Shown here one piece after another: positions 44,412 through 55,205 of a stretch of DNA of 64,000 bases (its first letter is position 1; each line of letters opens with the position of its first letter). A program made the translations under genes and the position numbers. Source of the stretch: Takakia lepidozioides (taxonomy: Eukaryota; Streptophyta; Takakiopsida; Takakiales; Takakiaceae); NCBI GenBank assembly GCA_030704615.1, contig CM060732.1, forward strand, positions 69,297,053 to 69,361,052, read 5' to 3'. The notes beneath the pieces are model-generated. The model was given only the letters and a program-made list of their open reading frames with translations, ran no database searches and was not told where the DNA came from.

Positions 44412-45640
44412 TGGCTTCTTATTTGCAAGCCAGAACTCTGGCTTTTCAGTCTTCACAGGAGGTGCAGGAGATGCCAATGATACAGGAGCCAGTACCACCA
44501 CCACCACAACAGGTCAGTGTACCAGTAGCTGAACCTGTGGTTACTACAACCACACCACAGCCACCACAGCCGGAGGTATGGGGCAATGCCGCTTTTAACC
44601 CACCTAAAACTCCAGCTGCAAGGGAGTACAGCAGGGCTATGCTTATGCCCTTCAACCAAATTCCCATCATGTTGGATTTGGCTTGGAAAGAATTTAGTCC
44701 TCCGCAGTCATTCGCACATTACTACCAAATCATGCGTATTTGGCTGCCAGTGGCAACTAGGACTAAAGTTCTTCCAAACAATCGACATATTGAAGATCAT
44801 CACTTTGCACAATACTGGCACGAGGCAGGTACCATGTTGAGGGAATTGGTTGCTTTCCAGGTTGTACATGGACTCATTTATACCAAGACCAAGGAGATAG
44901 CAAGTATTGTCATGGGGTGCGGGCTATACTATGCTGCTTGTTTTCTGATACGTTACCACATTGAGCAACAAAAGATGCAAGCACGCTTTCAAAGTTACTC
45001 CAGTGGAGATCATTGGGTATTACCTTCGGTGCCACCTCATATGTACCTATATGACCCAAAAGTTATGATGCAGAAGGATTCTCAAATTCGTTCATGGTTT
45101 CAAGCAGCCTGCAACCAATTGTCAACACAGAAATTCGAACTTGATGACATTTTCTATAAGGGACATGTGGCATGGAAGTACTTGCACGCTGCACCAGTAA
45201 TTGGTACCCCACTCATCTGGACAGACAAAGAGCTCAGTGTCTACACCAATTTTGCTGTTCAACGGTTACACCAGGTTGTAAAATGCAAACTTCCAGACAT
45301 GGTAGGACAGCATTGTATGCCCCAGATGATTCCACAAAAGGTTCGAAAATTAAAACATCTGAGAGGAGATGAGGATTCTGATACAACTGTTTCTTCACAG
45401 AATTCTTTTGACATGGCAGAAGACTATGCAATTCAGATGGAAGATAAGAAGCGACGGGGGTCTCCTATGCCGGAAAGATTACCTCGATATCAGCCTCCAG
45501 AGGGCATCACTTATCCAGGTAGTGATCAACCATCTCCGTCAACCAGAGACAGACCTCGGGCTCGTACACACAGCCCACCACGAAACTATCAACGTCAACA
45601 AGGTGCTCACTCACAAAGGTTTGCTACTCGAAAACAGTAA
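44411..45640 (+). CDS. Large extra ORF after the coiled-coil ORF, unrecognised
   Basis: 409 codons, intact, starting at the ATG in TAATG. Pro/Gln-rich N-terminus (VPPPPQQVSVPVAEP), a folded middle with many aromatic residues (HHFAQYWHEAGTMLRELVAF; GCGLYYAACFLIRYHIEQQ), and a Ser/Arg/Pro-rich tail (RDRPRARTHSPPRNYQRQ). No transmembrane segment of convincing length. It ends 37 bases before the 3' LTR. Intact while gag and pol are broken, so it may still be translated from this copy. Confidence 0.6.
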   Translation: MASYLQARTLAFQSSQEVQEMPMIQEPVPPPPQQVSVPVAEPVVTTTTPQPPQPEVWGNAAFNPPKTPAAREYSRAMLMPFNQIPIMLDLAWKEFSPPQSFAHYYQIMRIWLPVATRTKVLPNNRHIEDHHFAQYWHEAGTMLRELVAFQVVHGLIYTKTKEIASIVMGCGLYYAACFLIRYHIEQQKMQARFQSYSSGDHWVLPSVPPHMYLYDPKVMMQKDSQIRSWFQAACNQLSTQKFELDDIFYKGHVAWKYLHAAPVIGTPLIWTDKELSVYTNFAVQRLHQVVKCKLPDMVGQHCMPQMIPQKVRKLKHLRGDEDSDTTVSSQNSFDMAEDYAIQMEDKKRRGSPMPERLPRYQPPEGITYPGSDQPSPSTRDRPRARTHSPPRNYQRQQGAHSQRFATRKQ

Positions 45641-45660
45641 ACCGTGAGGACACGGCTTTT

Positions 45661-45677
45661 TGAGGGGGAAGGGGTAA
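45661..45677 (+). other. Polypurine tract
   Basis: TGAGGGGGAAGGGGTAA, directly before the 3' LTR, the usual plus-strand primer of LTR elements. Confidence 0.8.
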
Positions 45678-46715
45678 TGTTAGAGGACTGTAGGGGACTT
45701 AGACACTTATACGGGATCTGTAGGGTACCCTTAATTTTTGCACAGACTGAGACCAACAGGAGCCTTAGGGGTGACAGCAGCGCACTGTAGAGGGGGGTTA
45801 CACAGCCAACACAGCCCGTCACAGTCGTCACAGCCAACACAGCCCGTCACAGTCGTCACAGCCCACACAGCCCGTCACAGTCGTCACAGCCCACACAGCC
45901 CACACAGCAGTCACAGCCCACACAGCCAACACAGCCCGTCATAGTCGTCACAGCCCACACAGCCCGTCACAGTCGTCACAGCAGACACAGCCCACACAGC
46001 CAGTCACAGCCCGGCACAGCCACACAGCCAGTCACAGCCCGACACAGCCAAACACAACCAGTCACCGCTTGACACAGCTGTCACGATAATAGGGAACGAA
46101 GAGTAGGACAGGGAACGACTGTGGGGAACAACACCTGTGAAGGGAACATGTTAGTTCACATACGACGGTTAGAGAGGGAAACGGTTAGAACCGCGGATAG
46201 GAGGATAAAGGGAGAAACGGGGAATGAAGGGGGATCATCATTATTCGGAGGGGGACTTCGGAGTCAGGCAGGAGCGGAGATCGGAGGCAAGAGATGGAGA
46301 GCACAAGAAGGAGAAAAGAGGATTAGTAGATGCTTGTTATATGCAAAGCTGTAGTGATATTGGAGAGCAGATTAGAGACATAATGGCTTCGGCCTGATAC
46401 CTGATAAATCATAATCTGATACTTATACGATACAATCACACTGTGTAGAGAGATCTGAGAGAAGCTGTGGATTGAATGGTTGAGTGAAGGAAACCGATAG
46501 ATTGATGAAGCAAACTGATACTTAATTATCAATGCCAAAGGTAGCTAAGATGAATGCGAAAAGGGAAACGCATAGGAAACGCCCCCATGATACACTAGCT
46601 GTAGGTCATGACTGATTGTTCTGCGCGGGCTAAGTACTTAGAGATTTCCAACTCTTCTATCTTGGAGTTTCCGCCTCGGATAGCGAAGGGATGGGTGAGT
46701 AAAAGCCGCGCGACA
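45678..46715 (+). repeat. 3' LTR
   Basis: 1,038 bp, TGTTAG...GCGACA. Nearly identical to the 5' LTR except a longer minisatellite (45795-46080) and a few substitutions (e.g. near 46582 and 46632). Followed by the GACCT duplication. Confidence 0.92.
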
Positions 46716-46718
46716 GAC

Positions 46719-47815
46719 CTGTTTAGCTCGAATGGCCATCTCTACCTTCTCCACCTCCCATAATCGGTCACCTAAAGGTGGGGAATTCTCTCTTGCAATT
46801 TTCCGACCCATGTTCCGCAACTAATCATGCATCATCAACTTCCTTTCACCATCTATTTTCACAAGACATCTATCCTGCAGATTTTTCAATCCAATACTTC
46901 ATGAGCTCCATGTTCGCAGCGTTGTTTCGACAGGCATACCTTCAGCAGACCGGCTATATTCACCAAGCTTGTCATGATTCAAAAAAGGAACTTTGCAAAA
47001 GAAGCAAGCAATGTCCAAAAACATCATCTGGTCGTCCGGACAAAGAAATTTGTAACTAATTTGCAACGTCTTCCACAGCTTTTCATCCTCCTCACCGTCC
47101 AACGTCTTTCCATCTCTAAGCTTGACTAGTGCATCTTCCCACACTTCCAAGCTCTCACAAGTGCGAAGGAAAGCACCCATGACCTCTAGGCTCAAAGGAA
47201 GGCCATCACAAGCTTTCACAACAGTCGTCGCTATCACTTCAAACTCTTGTTTTCGTTTGTCGTCTACAAAAGCGTGTAGGCAAAACAGATCTAGGGCCAG
47301 CTTTTCGCTGAGTTTCTCCACCTCATACTTTCCGTCATCCCCCACATACTGTCGTAAGATTTGCCGATTTAGGCCAGTCATAATCACTTTGCTGCCAGGT
47401 TTCAACTCCTTTCTCAGACCCAGAGCATTTACTTGGCCTACAATGGCAACATCATCCAACACCAAGAGCACTTTCATATCCGTGAGACACTCCTCTACGA
47501 ACCTCGGAGCTTGTTCTTCATTTAGACTGCCAGTCTGCTTTGAACTCTTACCCAAGTCCCGTAGCAATTGTCTCTGGGTCTCCACAATATTACTTGCTCT
47601 GATGTTTGGCAAGAAGCAGTGTGCATCGAAATTCATACGATCAAGATGATCACGGTAGATCGCCTTTGCCAAGGTTGTCTTGCCAATACCGCCCATGCCA
47701 ACTATACCGACCCTAGGAACCCCTTCAAACGTTGCCTCACATCATCAACACGTTCCGGGAGCCCAACCAAATGTTACGGGAGATTGGGGATCCACTCAAG
47801 ATCCAAGAAATTTAC
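46719..47815 (-). pseudogene. NB-ARC domain exon of a resistance-type gene
   Basis: Acceptor GTGCAG then 47815. Early part: HLVGLPERVDDVRQRL, with an in-frame TAA near 47776 and a frameshift near 47722. Then P-loop (GMGGIGKTTLAKAIY), kinase-2 (VLLVLDDV), RNBS-B (GSKVIMTGLNRQ), GLPL (CDGLPLSLEVMGAFL) and MFLDIACFF. The ARC2 end (CLVKIDGERKLMMHD, RNMGRKIARENS) has a TGA and a TAG in frame. The exon ended at AAACAG|GTC, where the gypsy element inserted. NB-ARC is the ATP/ADP switch of plant immune receptors; the fold is recognisable but this copy cannot make an intact protein. Confidence 0.85.
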
Positions 47816-47845
47816 CTGCACCAAGACACAAATTCTCGAGATTAA

Positions 47846-48648
47846 CCCTTAAGTTCCCAAGCGACCTGAATCGGGTCACTTTGAATTTGCAGTTTGACCA
47901 AATTTTTGCAGATCTAATCTGATGGGGCCCACTCCTGAAGCTTTAATGACAAGGGATTTGTCTCGAGTATGATGCAAGAAACAAAATTAAAAAAAAACAA
48001 AAGCTGCTACTTACAAAAAATATCTTAGATCTCTCATTTATGTTTTGGGGGCCTGAAAAGGGCTGTTGACCGCTGACGTGGCTGGTAAACAAGCCCAAAA
48101 CAGATTGCACTCCAAAGGCCATTTTTGGCAGAAAATTAGCAATTTTGGAAAAAATACTTCACCTTGTGGTGTGTGAGCATTACATACACACATCCACCAT
48201 TGGCTTTTAAAAAATTTGTAGAAAAAAAAGTACTTCATTTGGAGGCACATTTTCTATTGTCAATTTTGAGATTTCAACCCCCATGTAATTGCATGAATAG
48301 CAAGCATAGGTGAAAAAATCAGTTGGACCTGCAATTTAGTGGGGTCATGGCCACTCCACTATTGATTTGGAAATGGTGGGTCTTGGGGCAAGCAAAATTG
48401 GATAAAGCTAGGTTTTGATTTGGTCAAACCAATTTCTTTCACACTTTTTATTTGGGACTTGATATTTGAGGTCCGGGGCCAACGCTATAATCTCACAATT
48501 TCCGAGGTGGACTTGGGTCATTTTTTGGTATGTCATGCATAAATGAGCTGGGCCCATTGCTATAAGGCTGGAATCTGTGGATGATTTTTGGTAGGTTTCT
48601 AGGGGCAATTTACTGCAGCTTACCCAAAATTGCTTGGGAACTTAAGGG
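47846..48648. mobile_element. piggyBac-like MITE with TTAA target sites
   Basis: 803 bp between TTAA (47842-47845) and TTAA (48649-48652). Terminal inverted repeats CCCTTAAGTTCCCAAGC at both ends. Interior AT-rich, no ORF. CCC-starting ends at TTAA are typical of piggyBac elements. It sits in the intron upstream of the NB-ARC exon. Confidence 0.85.
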
Positions 48649-48700
48649 TTAAAGAGGAATATAAGGTCTATCAAGTGGCTAATTAATAATTCATTCATAC

Positions 48701-48875
48701 CAACATCTTGAACGTTGGCGCAAATGTTCTTGACATTTTCAATGAAAATGCAATTTAGCAAAGAATGATGGGGGATCTGGCTTTGGATAAGCTGAAGGTG
48801 TTCAAGAAGCTTAAGGAGTTCGAGAAGCTTTAGGTAGCTCACATGCGCCTGGCTGGGTGGCCGACAAACTTCCAT
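48701..48875 (-). CDS. Likely upstream exon of the NB-ARC/LRR gene
   Basis: Reads HVSYLKLLELLKLLEHLQLI, then CIFIENVKNICANVQDV, ending at a GTATGA donor at 48700. Leu-rich helical sequence, no TIR or Rx-type CC motif recognised. The intron to 47815 contains the piggyBac-like MITE. Membership of the same gene is inferred from strand and spacing. Confidence 0.45.
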
Positions 48876-48886
48876 ATGGTTGGGAA

Positions 48887-50100
48887 GTCAACACGATCTA
48901 TGTTCGCTTTTTTGCACCGCCAGATTAAAGACCATGAGCCTTCCTGGACAGAAGATTGAAACCTCCTTTGGCGCAGGGGGAGCTGAAAGTCTGCGTGCCG
49001 AGACGGCCATTCGACTCTCCTTTCACGAGAAGAAAGTCTGGGAACATTTCAGACTGCGTACTTGGCATTCGTTCCTTTTGCAATCTGACAAAGTAGAACA
49101 GCTGCAATGGTGTCGGCATATTCGTCTCTTAAGAAACTCTCCAAGATCGTTATTTTCAGTCCCACGAATTCTTTCACGAAAAGAATTTGGGAGATGGAGC
49201 GGTTGAGTTGATCTACTCCTGCCAGTGAGAAACTAAAAGGATCAGGTGCTAATTTCAGGTATAATGATTTTGGTGGAGCATGCCTCAGCAATAGAACACT
49301 CGAGCAAGAACCACTACCGAGTTGAAGACGCAGTGGGTTGAATAGTTTGAAGTTGTGTATCTGGTCTTCACCTTTCATGGAACTCACACCGCAGATTCGT
49401 CAGTTATGGCCGCCCCACGGTGAGGCTCACGAGACAAGCCTGGATGTTGTGTTCTTCCATGGCCTGCAATTCGGCGAACTAGGAGTGGAAGCTTGGAGAG
49501 ACACTTGGGTGCAACGCGGTAATCCGAGAGTTTGCTGGCCTGCAGAGTGGCTTCCCAAAGATCTGGGTGAGAAAGTGCGAGTGTTTTCTCTCTCATACGA
49601 TGCAGCAGCACACATGGGCCCAAAGGGAGGAAGTGGAAGTCATCAGCCATGGTCGGTAACCACCTTTTGCTTGCTCTAGTGCTTTGCTTAGAGGGCAAAG
49701 AGTGTTGTTTGTGAGTTGCAGGTCAAGTGAATTTTACCATGGATTCACACCGTCACATGGCGTTGGCCCCCAGCTTCTAACAGAGTACACATAGAAAGCT
49801 TGATAGTAACAAAGCTGACAAGGTTCCGCTTTCTTACATGGGGCAAGCACGGATCCATCCGTACTATACCAGTTTAGTTTACAATCAACATAAAAACTGA
49901 GAATGTAGTTAATATTCACCAAGAAGCCGGTGCTCACCATTGTGCTTGAGATACTGTGCACACTACTTGTGTCTTCCCTCCGCAGCTGCTACTGCCTCGG
50001 TTGTATTTCAGAGCTCGCTCCCACAGTCTGCGGATAGAGATGATACCTGCAACGTGAGGACCGTCAGTGCCTCGCTTGCGCCGGCGACAGCAGCACTTAT
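48887..50100 (+). repeat. Duplicated block related to 56100-56880
   Basis: Shared same-strand stretches: AAGACCATGAGCCTTCCTG, GGTGTCGGCATATTCGTCTC, GTGCTCACCAT(T/C)GTGCT, CTGCCTCGGTTGTA and CGGATAGAGA. The hydrolase exon within it is matched in reverse orientation in the other locus, so the duplication has been rearranged. Confidence 0.55.
49338..49679 (+). pseudogene. SERAC1-like alpha/beta hydrolase, N-terminal exon (copy 1)
   Basis: LDVVFFHGLQFGELGVEAWR, then CWPAEWLPKDLG and VRVFSLSYDA: the first strand (DVVFVHGL), the WR.TW...CWP motif and the SYD strand of the SERAC1/lipase-like alpha/beta hydrolase family. These proteins act on membrane lipids or as trafficking factors; the Arabidopsis homologues are poorly known. 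Only this exon is clear here; the nucleophile exon is not found on this strand. Confidence 0.6.
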
Positions 50101-50464
50101 CCTTTGTATTACGAGACATGGGCAGTGATACTGTAATTTATTCCTAGATATCCACGGAGGTCTAGCTAATTTTCGGGCTGCTCAATTGGGGAGGGGCCCT
50201 GCTGTCTTGCAAGTTGTTTGATGCTTACTCTTGTCCCATTGGCACTTTTGAGCTTTCCAACTACGTCGTAACTTGCATGTCATGGCTAGTATGGTTATAC
50301 CACCAGCGCAACAGAACACTCTGGCATACTCTATTTTGCCAGGTGTTCTCTTTCATGAGTTCGTCATCGGAAGTTTGTGAGGCCTTCTGTCCCGCTACTC
50401 CGCTGCACCTTTCTCTGAATTGTCCGCGGATTCTTACCCGTGATGCTGGGTGGGATGCATCGTT

Positions 50465-50665
50465 TGAGGGAGGACCCACACTTCACGTGGGCACGATGGA
50501 AAGTTTTTGGGCCACACTCAATCCTGCTTTCGCGTTCCAGGTTCCATCGTGGGCTCGTCACGCTCACCAGACTCGATGCATCCCTTGTGAGCTTCAAAAC
50601 AGAGGGAGGACCCACACTTCACGTGGGCACGATGGAAAGTCTTTGGGCCACATTCAATCCTGCCT
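50465..50665 (+). repeat. Short tandem duplication
   Basis: A ~62-bp block (GAGGGAGGACCCACACTTCA ... CAATCCTGC) occurs at ~50468 and ~50605, 137 bp apart, with one or two differences. Confidence 0.8.
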
Positions 50666-51252
50666 TCATGTTACATATCTCATCACGCGAATACACACGA
50701 GACATTACACTCTGGGAGAGTCTGTGCAACACTCCCATTGCCCTTTTAAGGATCCAAAAGTGGAGCGATTAGGGTCTTTGAGTTCACAACTGACTGCTGC
50801 AGCTTCTCCACAAAATTCCGGTAGTTTGCAGAGCTTCTGTATGGAAATTAAGTCTGCCAGTCCAACAGAGACATACTGCTGCAGAGCGGGAGATTTCAAG
50901 TAATCCAAGCTCAGTCTTGACAGCATCTCATTTGAGATAGGCAATCAGGGTATTCTCCGGCTACCTTTTAAACTGGCCATAACTTTTGTTAGACAATTCA
51001 ATTGAATTGATTCCTCAACCAATTTTGTTGAACATCCAACCAAATACTTGCTCACATCTGAACATTCTACCGAGACAAAAACTTTTGTTGATTATGAGAA
51101 AGAAAAGGGATGCCATGAACTGAAAGGTTCACATGTGTGTCTGTAAAAACTGAATATATACAAAGCAATCAACCTTCAGCATTCTTATTGGCTCCACCTT
51201 CAAGATGCACCCAGTTATTCAAAAGTTCGGCGACTTTTGGTTACTCAGACAG

Positions 51253-51678
51253 CTATGGAACAAAATTCACTAACAACAGAACATCCAATACTGCTGCAAC
51301 AACGACTCCCAAGCTCAGTACATCAAACCACTGTAAAAAGCAACACAGACATGAACCGACTGCAAGCCAAGACAAATCATCCCTCTTGTCCACAATGGGC
51401 ACGGCCCACTTCTCTCCATTGGGACTGTCGTAGAAAAATGAGAAGATGGGCAATCCAAGAGAAGGCAGACCCAGACCCGTATTCTGCGAGAATGGACCCA
51501 GCTCCAAACTCAGCCCACGCTTGTAACTAATCTGAATTCCAAGCCACAACAAAGCATCCTTCCACTGGTGTGAAATAATCTCAACAATAGACGAGATCAA
51601 AGAGAGTTGGGTCCTTTGACCTTCTCTTGCAAACTGTTGCCATGGAAAAGACGAGACATTAAGACCCCTCAAATCCAT
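51253..51678 (-). CDS. Unrecognised ORF, probably an exon
   Basis: 141 codons (LSLISSIVEIISHQWKDALL; GLGLPSLGLPIFSFFYDSPN). Sequence looks like a real folded protein, ending in a hydrophobic stretch (VVVAAVLDVLLLVNFVP) that could be a membrane segment. Probably the 3' part of a minus-strand gene whose upstream exons are at 52440-52900. No family recognised. Confidence 0.4.
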   Translation of the reverse strand: MDLRGLNVSSFPWQQFAREGQRTQLSLISSIVEIISHQWKDALLWLGIQISYKRGLSLELGPFSQNTGLGLPSLGLPIFSFFYDSPNGEKWAVPIVDKRDDLSWLAVGSCLCCFLQWFDVLSLGVVVAAVLDVLLLVNFVP

Positions 51679-52439
51679 GAGCCATCATCCACATGGGCTT
51701 AAAATTGATACACAGCAACAACTCGACATACTTGAAACAGAGTGTGCATGGCAAGTACATGCATGTTTGGCTGTCAGGCAAGAATGTGTAACCAACACCT
51801 TCCAAAACAGGAGACAAAGTTAGTCACAGGCTGACCACAGCAGTCGATGTCATGTACAGGAAAACACCCTCACATATAACCCCAGAAGACTTCACAGGTC
51901 AAACGATTCAAAGCTCTTTTGCATAAACTCAAGTATGCCAAAAGCTGGATCTACTGTATCTGTGGCTCATACAGGTGGAATCATTGGTGGACAGCATGAT
52001 CAAACAATTTTTTGATCCAGCAACACCAGAACTATGTGAGACTGCAGAAGCAGAGCAGGGTTTACCACAGCAGTTAGTGCTACAAGCAGAGCTTGCGTGA
52101 ATCACAAGAATTGTCAGCTGCTTGTTTGAAAGACGTTTTCTTCTTTAAGGTGGCCAAAAGATGCTTGATATGATAGCACTTTTGTTTGACAGGACGATGA
52201 GTGCAGGTATTACTTTGTGGAACCCCACATACTCCAGCTAGTGTCCATATATAGATTAAAATGGACATACATATATGATACATTCACATTTTTTACATGT
52301 GGCCTTCAAGCAAGCCTCAGAAAAAATTGATCTGAATTGCTGGAAAGAGAAGAGACAGATTCGTACCTCGGTGGTAGCAAACTTTGGTGCCCATGATATT
52401 CGTAATGGGATTTATTGCGGTTACAACCTTCATCCTGCC

Positions 52440-52900
52440 TGCAAGGCTGGGAAGCTGGCTATCTTACCCACCGCCACCCCACCAAAGTTCGAAGTGGCAT
52501 CAGGGCAAGAAACAAGTTTCAGCTTAAATTGAAATGCATCATTAGAAAAATTATGGTGAGGACTTCAGGAGGAACTAACATCCACTTGGAAACACAGAAA
52601 CTCCAATGTTTCCCGACCAAAAATTACACTAACCTCCATACACCAAATTCATGCTAAGGCACATCGCAAGTGCTCACTCTTACCGACCTTCTCTCCGATG
52701 TGCTTCATTCTTCCTGAATCACATACAATCTGTTTGAGAGACACAATCAACCCTTCCACCATACGGTTGTTGTATCCACCGAAACAGCCATTCCACTTCC
52801 CAGTTAACTGTGGGTGATTTAACTGGGGTGATTGCCAACAGCCCTTCCCCAAGGCACAAGAGCAGAGAAATTGCAATGTTACAACTGACATGAAAAATCT
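52440..52900 (-). CDS. Two exon-like frames of the same unrecognised minus-strand gene
   Basis: 52681-52860 reads GKWNGCFGGYNNRMVEGLIV, then SGRMKHIGEKVGK, ending at a GTAAGA donor; 52440-52535 reads KLVSCPDATSNFGGVAVGK and ends near CCTGCAGG. Good codon sense but no motif known to me. Function not assigned. Confidence 0.35.
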
Positions 52901-53351
52901 AGTGGCACACATAAAGAAAGTTCATTCTGTCCACACAGGAGAAACTGACTTAGTGAGATAGGCAAGGCCAGGCTGAGGGTTTTGCAGAGAACCTGGGGAC
53001 ACCAAGCCATACCTGGGCTGATTGTTAGGTGGTGCAACTCTCCTCCCAATGGCTGTAGGACTGAATGGACGCGAGCTTTGCTGCTAGTAACTGTTCTGTG
53101 CTGCGCTTTTTGACTTTGCTGACACAGACAGCACTCGTTGGCCATCTCCTGCTTATGTTCTAGGGCTTCAGTCTGTTCTGTTCTTTCCGGTCTGTAGCAT
53201 ACTTTTGGGCTGATTACACTTCTCCTGCCTGAGCTGCATCCTTGTCACTCACACTTTAGAGATTGGCATTCCTTGCCTTGACTTTTTGCTCCATTAAGTT
53301 TGTTCCTAGGTGTTTCCTTTAACAAATTAGGGAGGGTGAGAGAGATTGTAC

Positions 53352-55205
53352 TCATAAGACGTTGTTTGCCGTAGCCTTGTGGCCCGTGACCCCGCGCCCA
53401 GTTTGAGCGGAAACAAAAGGGACAGAACCTACCTCTGTCAGGGGCTGACGTTGGTAGTAAGACTTACCTTCGTACATAGAATTAATCCGTGTTTTCCAGA
53501 TATCCTCTAGAAATCCCTTCACACAAGCATCAATCTGCTGTGTGTGATTTGCCCAAAAACTAGGCCTCAGGAGGGCCTGGGCTTTTGGCTCAGCCTCGAG
53601 ACTTTCAAAGTTGGTAAACAGAGGTACAGGCACAATTCCCTTGATAGATTTGAAGAGAGCGTCTCTTTGGTGAGAGAACCCCGGACAGTGTATCAGAAAA
53701 TGAATACTGTCTTCAGGTTGCCCACACAACGGGCAATTGCACTCGCCCTTTCCTCTCTGCTTCTGTTTGCTGTTCAAAGGTAGGCTTCCTGCCCTGAGTT
53801 TAAATTTCAGTCTAGTGCCGAGAGTGGGTAGACCCTTGAGGTCATCCAAGATGTCCTCCCCCATGTCACTGACTGGAAACAAGTTCAGGGAAGTTTTCTG
53901 CCTAACTTCATTTTCATCAGACAATCTCATGGCAACAGACATGGCTTTGGACACTACAGCCTCTAAGTCAGAATCATCCAGCAGGGTCAAGACTTGCGGT
54001 TCCAGGTCCAGGTCCTTGAGAATCTCTTCTACTCTCTTCTGCCAGGACTCAGCCTGTTTGACAGGGCGGTCCTGTTTCCAAGATATAGAGTCCATTAACT
54101 TACGATATCTGGTGTTGGACAGATGTTGCAGCTGACCCCACCATCTGTGACCTTGAATTCATCTCGTCGGGAGCTTAAGGACGGAATGCCAAACTCACCC
54201 CGAACAGCCACATTGGCTGTTTTGGAGCATGCTGACATACACTCCTTAAGCACCCCCACTTGAATGGATTCCAGAGACTTAGCCTGGTTGGAGTTATCAA
54301 CCCATATTGCAGATCCGTACTCCAAGGCAGGTCTAATAATGCGACAAAGCATGGTTTTCTTGACCTCAGAGTTGACCCCTCTGCAGTGGAAAAATTTAGT
54401 GAGCCCCAGAGCTTTGAACAACTTTCCGGATATGTGCATCCCAATTACAATTGGAGGAAAACTCAACGCCCAGGTAAGTGTAGAAAGGGAGGACCGGGAT
54501 CTCTTGGCTACCCCACTGCCACTTAAGATCACTTCCTCCCTCTCCTCTGTCGTTGAATGCTACAACTGCATTTGCTGACATTAGCCTCTAGCCCCCAAAG
54601 ATCAAAGTATCTCTTCGCGCAATCAATCAACTCCTGGAGATTGGTTGGAGTCTCCCCTATGCCTGCAAAGTCATCCGCAAACATAAGGGCTGGTATGGTG
54701 GTATCACCCACCCTTAACCCAAATCCCTCATTTTCCACATCCTCGAGGAGTTGATTGATGAAAACATTGAAGAGCAGAGGGGAGAGAGTACATCCTTGAG
54801 CTACACCTTGGTCTATGTCAAAGAAGTTGGACTTCTGTCCGTTAACAGTGACACAGCTTTTGGTGTGAGCATACAAGTTGTGGACAACTCTCCACATCTT
54901 TCCCTTGATTCCACAAGACCAGAGGCGGAACCATAGGCCATCTCTCCACACTGTGTCATAAGGCTTTTTGACATGCAGGAAAAAAACATAACTGGGTTTC
55001 CCTTCTTTTTTCCTTCCCTGGATAATCTGGCTTAGAGTGAAGATATGATCCACACAGCCCCTGTTTCACCGAAAGCCAGCTTGGCCTTCGTGGAAACAAC
55101 CTCTAGACTCCAGATCAACCTTGAGACGAGTACTTATAACTCTGCAGAATGTCTTGCCAACAGCATTGAGGAGCGTCATGCCACGGTAGCAAAGAAATTT
55201 GGTAA
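53352..55205 (-). mobile_element. 5'-truncated LINE (RT and C-terminal zinc finger)
   Basis: From ~55205: YRGMTLLNAVGKTFCRVIST, then HEGQAGFR; RT motif A reads FFLHVKKPYDTVW where FLDxKKAYDTV is usual, so the first catalytic Asp is His. GVAQGCTLSPLLFNVFIN and MFADDFAGI (intact DD) follow in 55053-54529; 54532-54095 (PALEYGSAIW) in another frame; then 54095-53352 with a CCHC finger (CNCPLCGQPEDSIHFLIHC). Frameshifts join these blocks. RT without LTRs marks a LINE. The 3' end and any A-tail were not located. It interrupts the SERAC1-like gene. Confidence 0.85.

Larger units (their letters stand above)
33455..46715 (+). mobile_element. Full-length Ty3/gypsy LTR retrotransposon with extra 3' ORFs
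   Basis: 13,261 bp between GACCT duplications (33450-33454 and 46716-46720). LTRs start TGTTAG and end GCGACA. Order: 5' LTR, primer-binding site, leader ORF, gag, protease, RT, RNase H, integrase, a CACAGCC-type minisatellite, several more ORFs, polypurine tract, 3' LTR. RT before integrase makes it Ty3/gypsy; no chromodomain, and the extra ORFs after pol recall Tat/Athila-like elements (inference). LTRs differ by few substitutions plus repeat number, so the insertion is young, though gag and pol already carry frameshifts. Confidence 0.93.

Noticed and set aside
43218-45640. Envelope gene of an endogenous retrovirus-like element
   Set aside because: No signal peptide, no transmembrane segment and no cleavage site; coiled-coil plus aromatic-rich ORFs instead.
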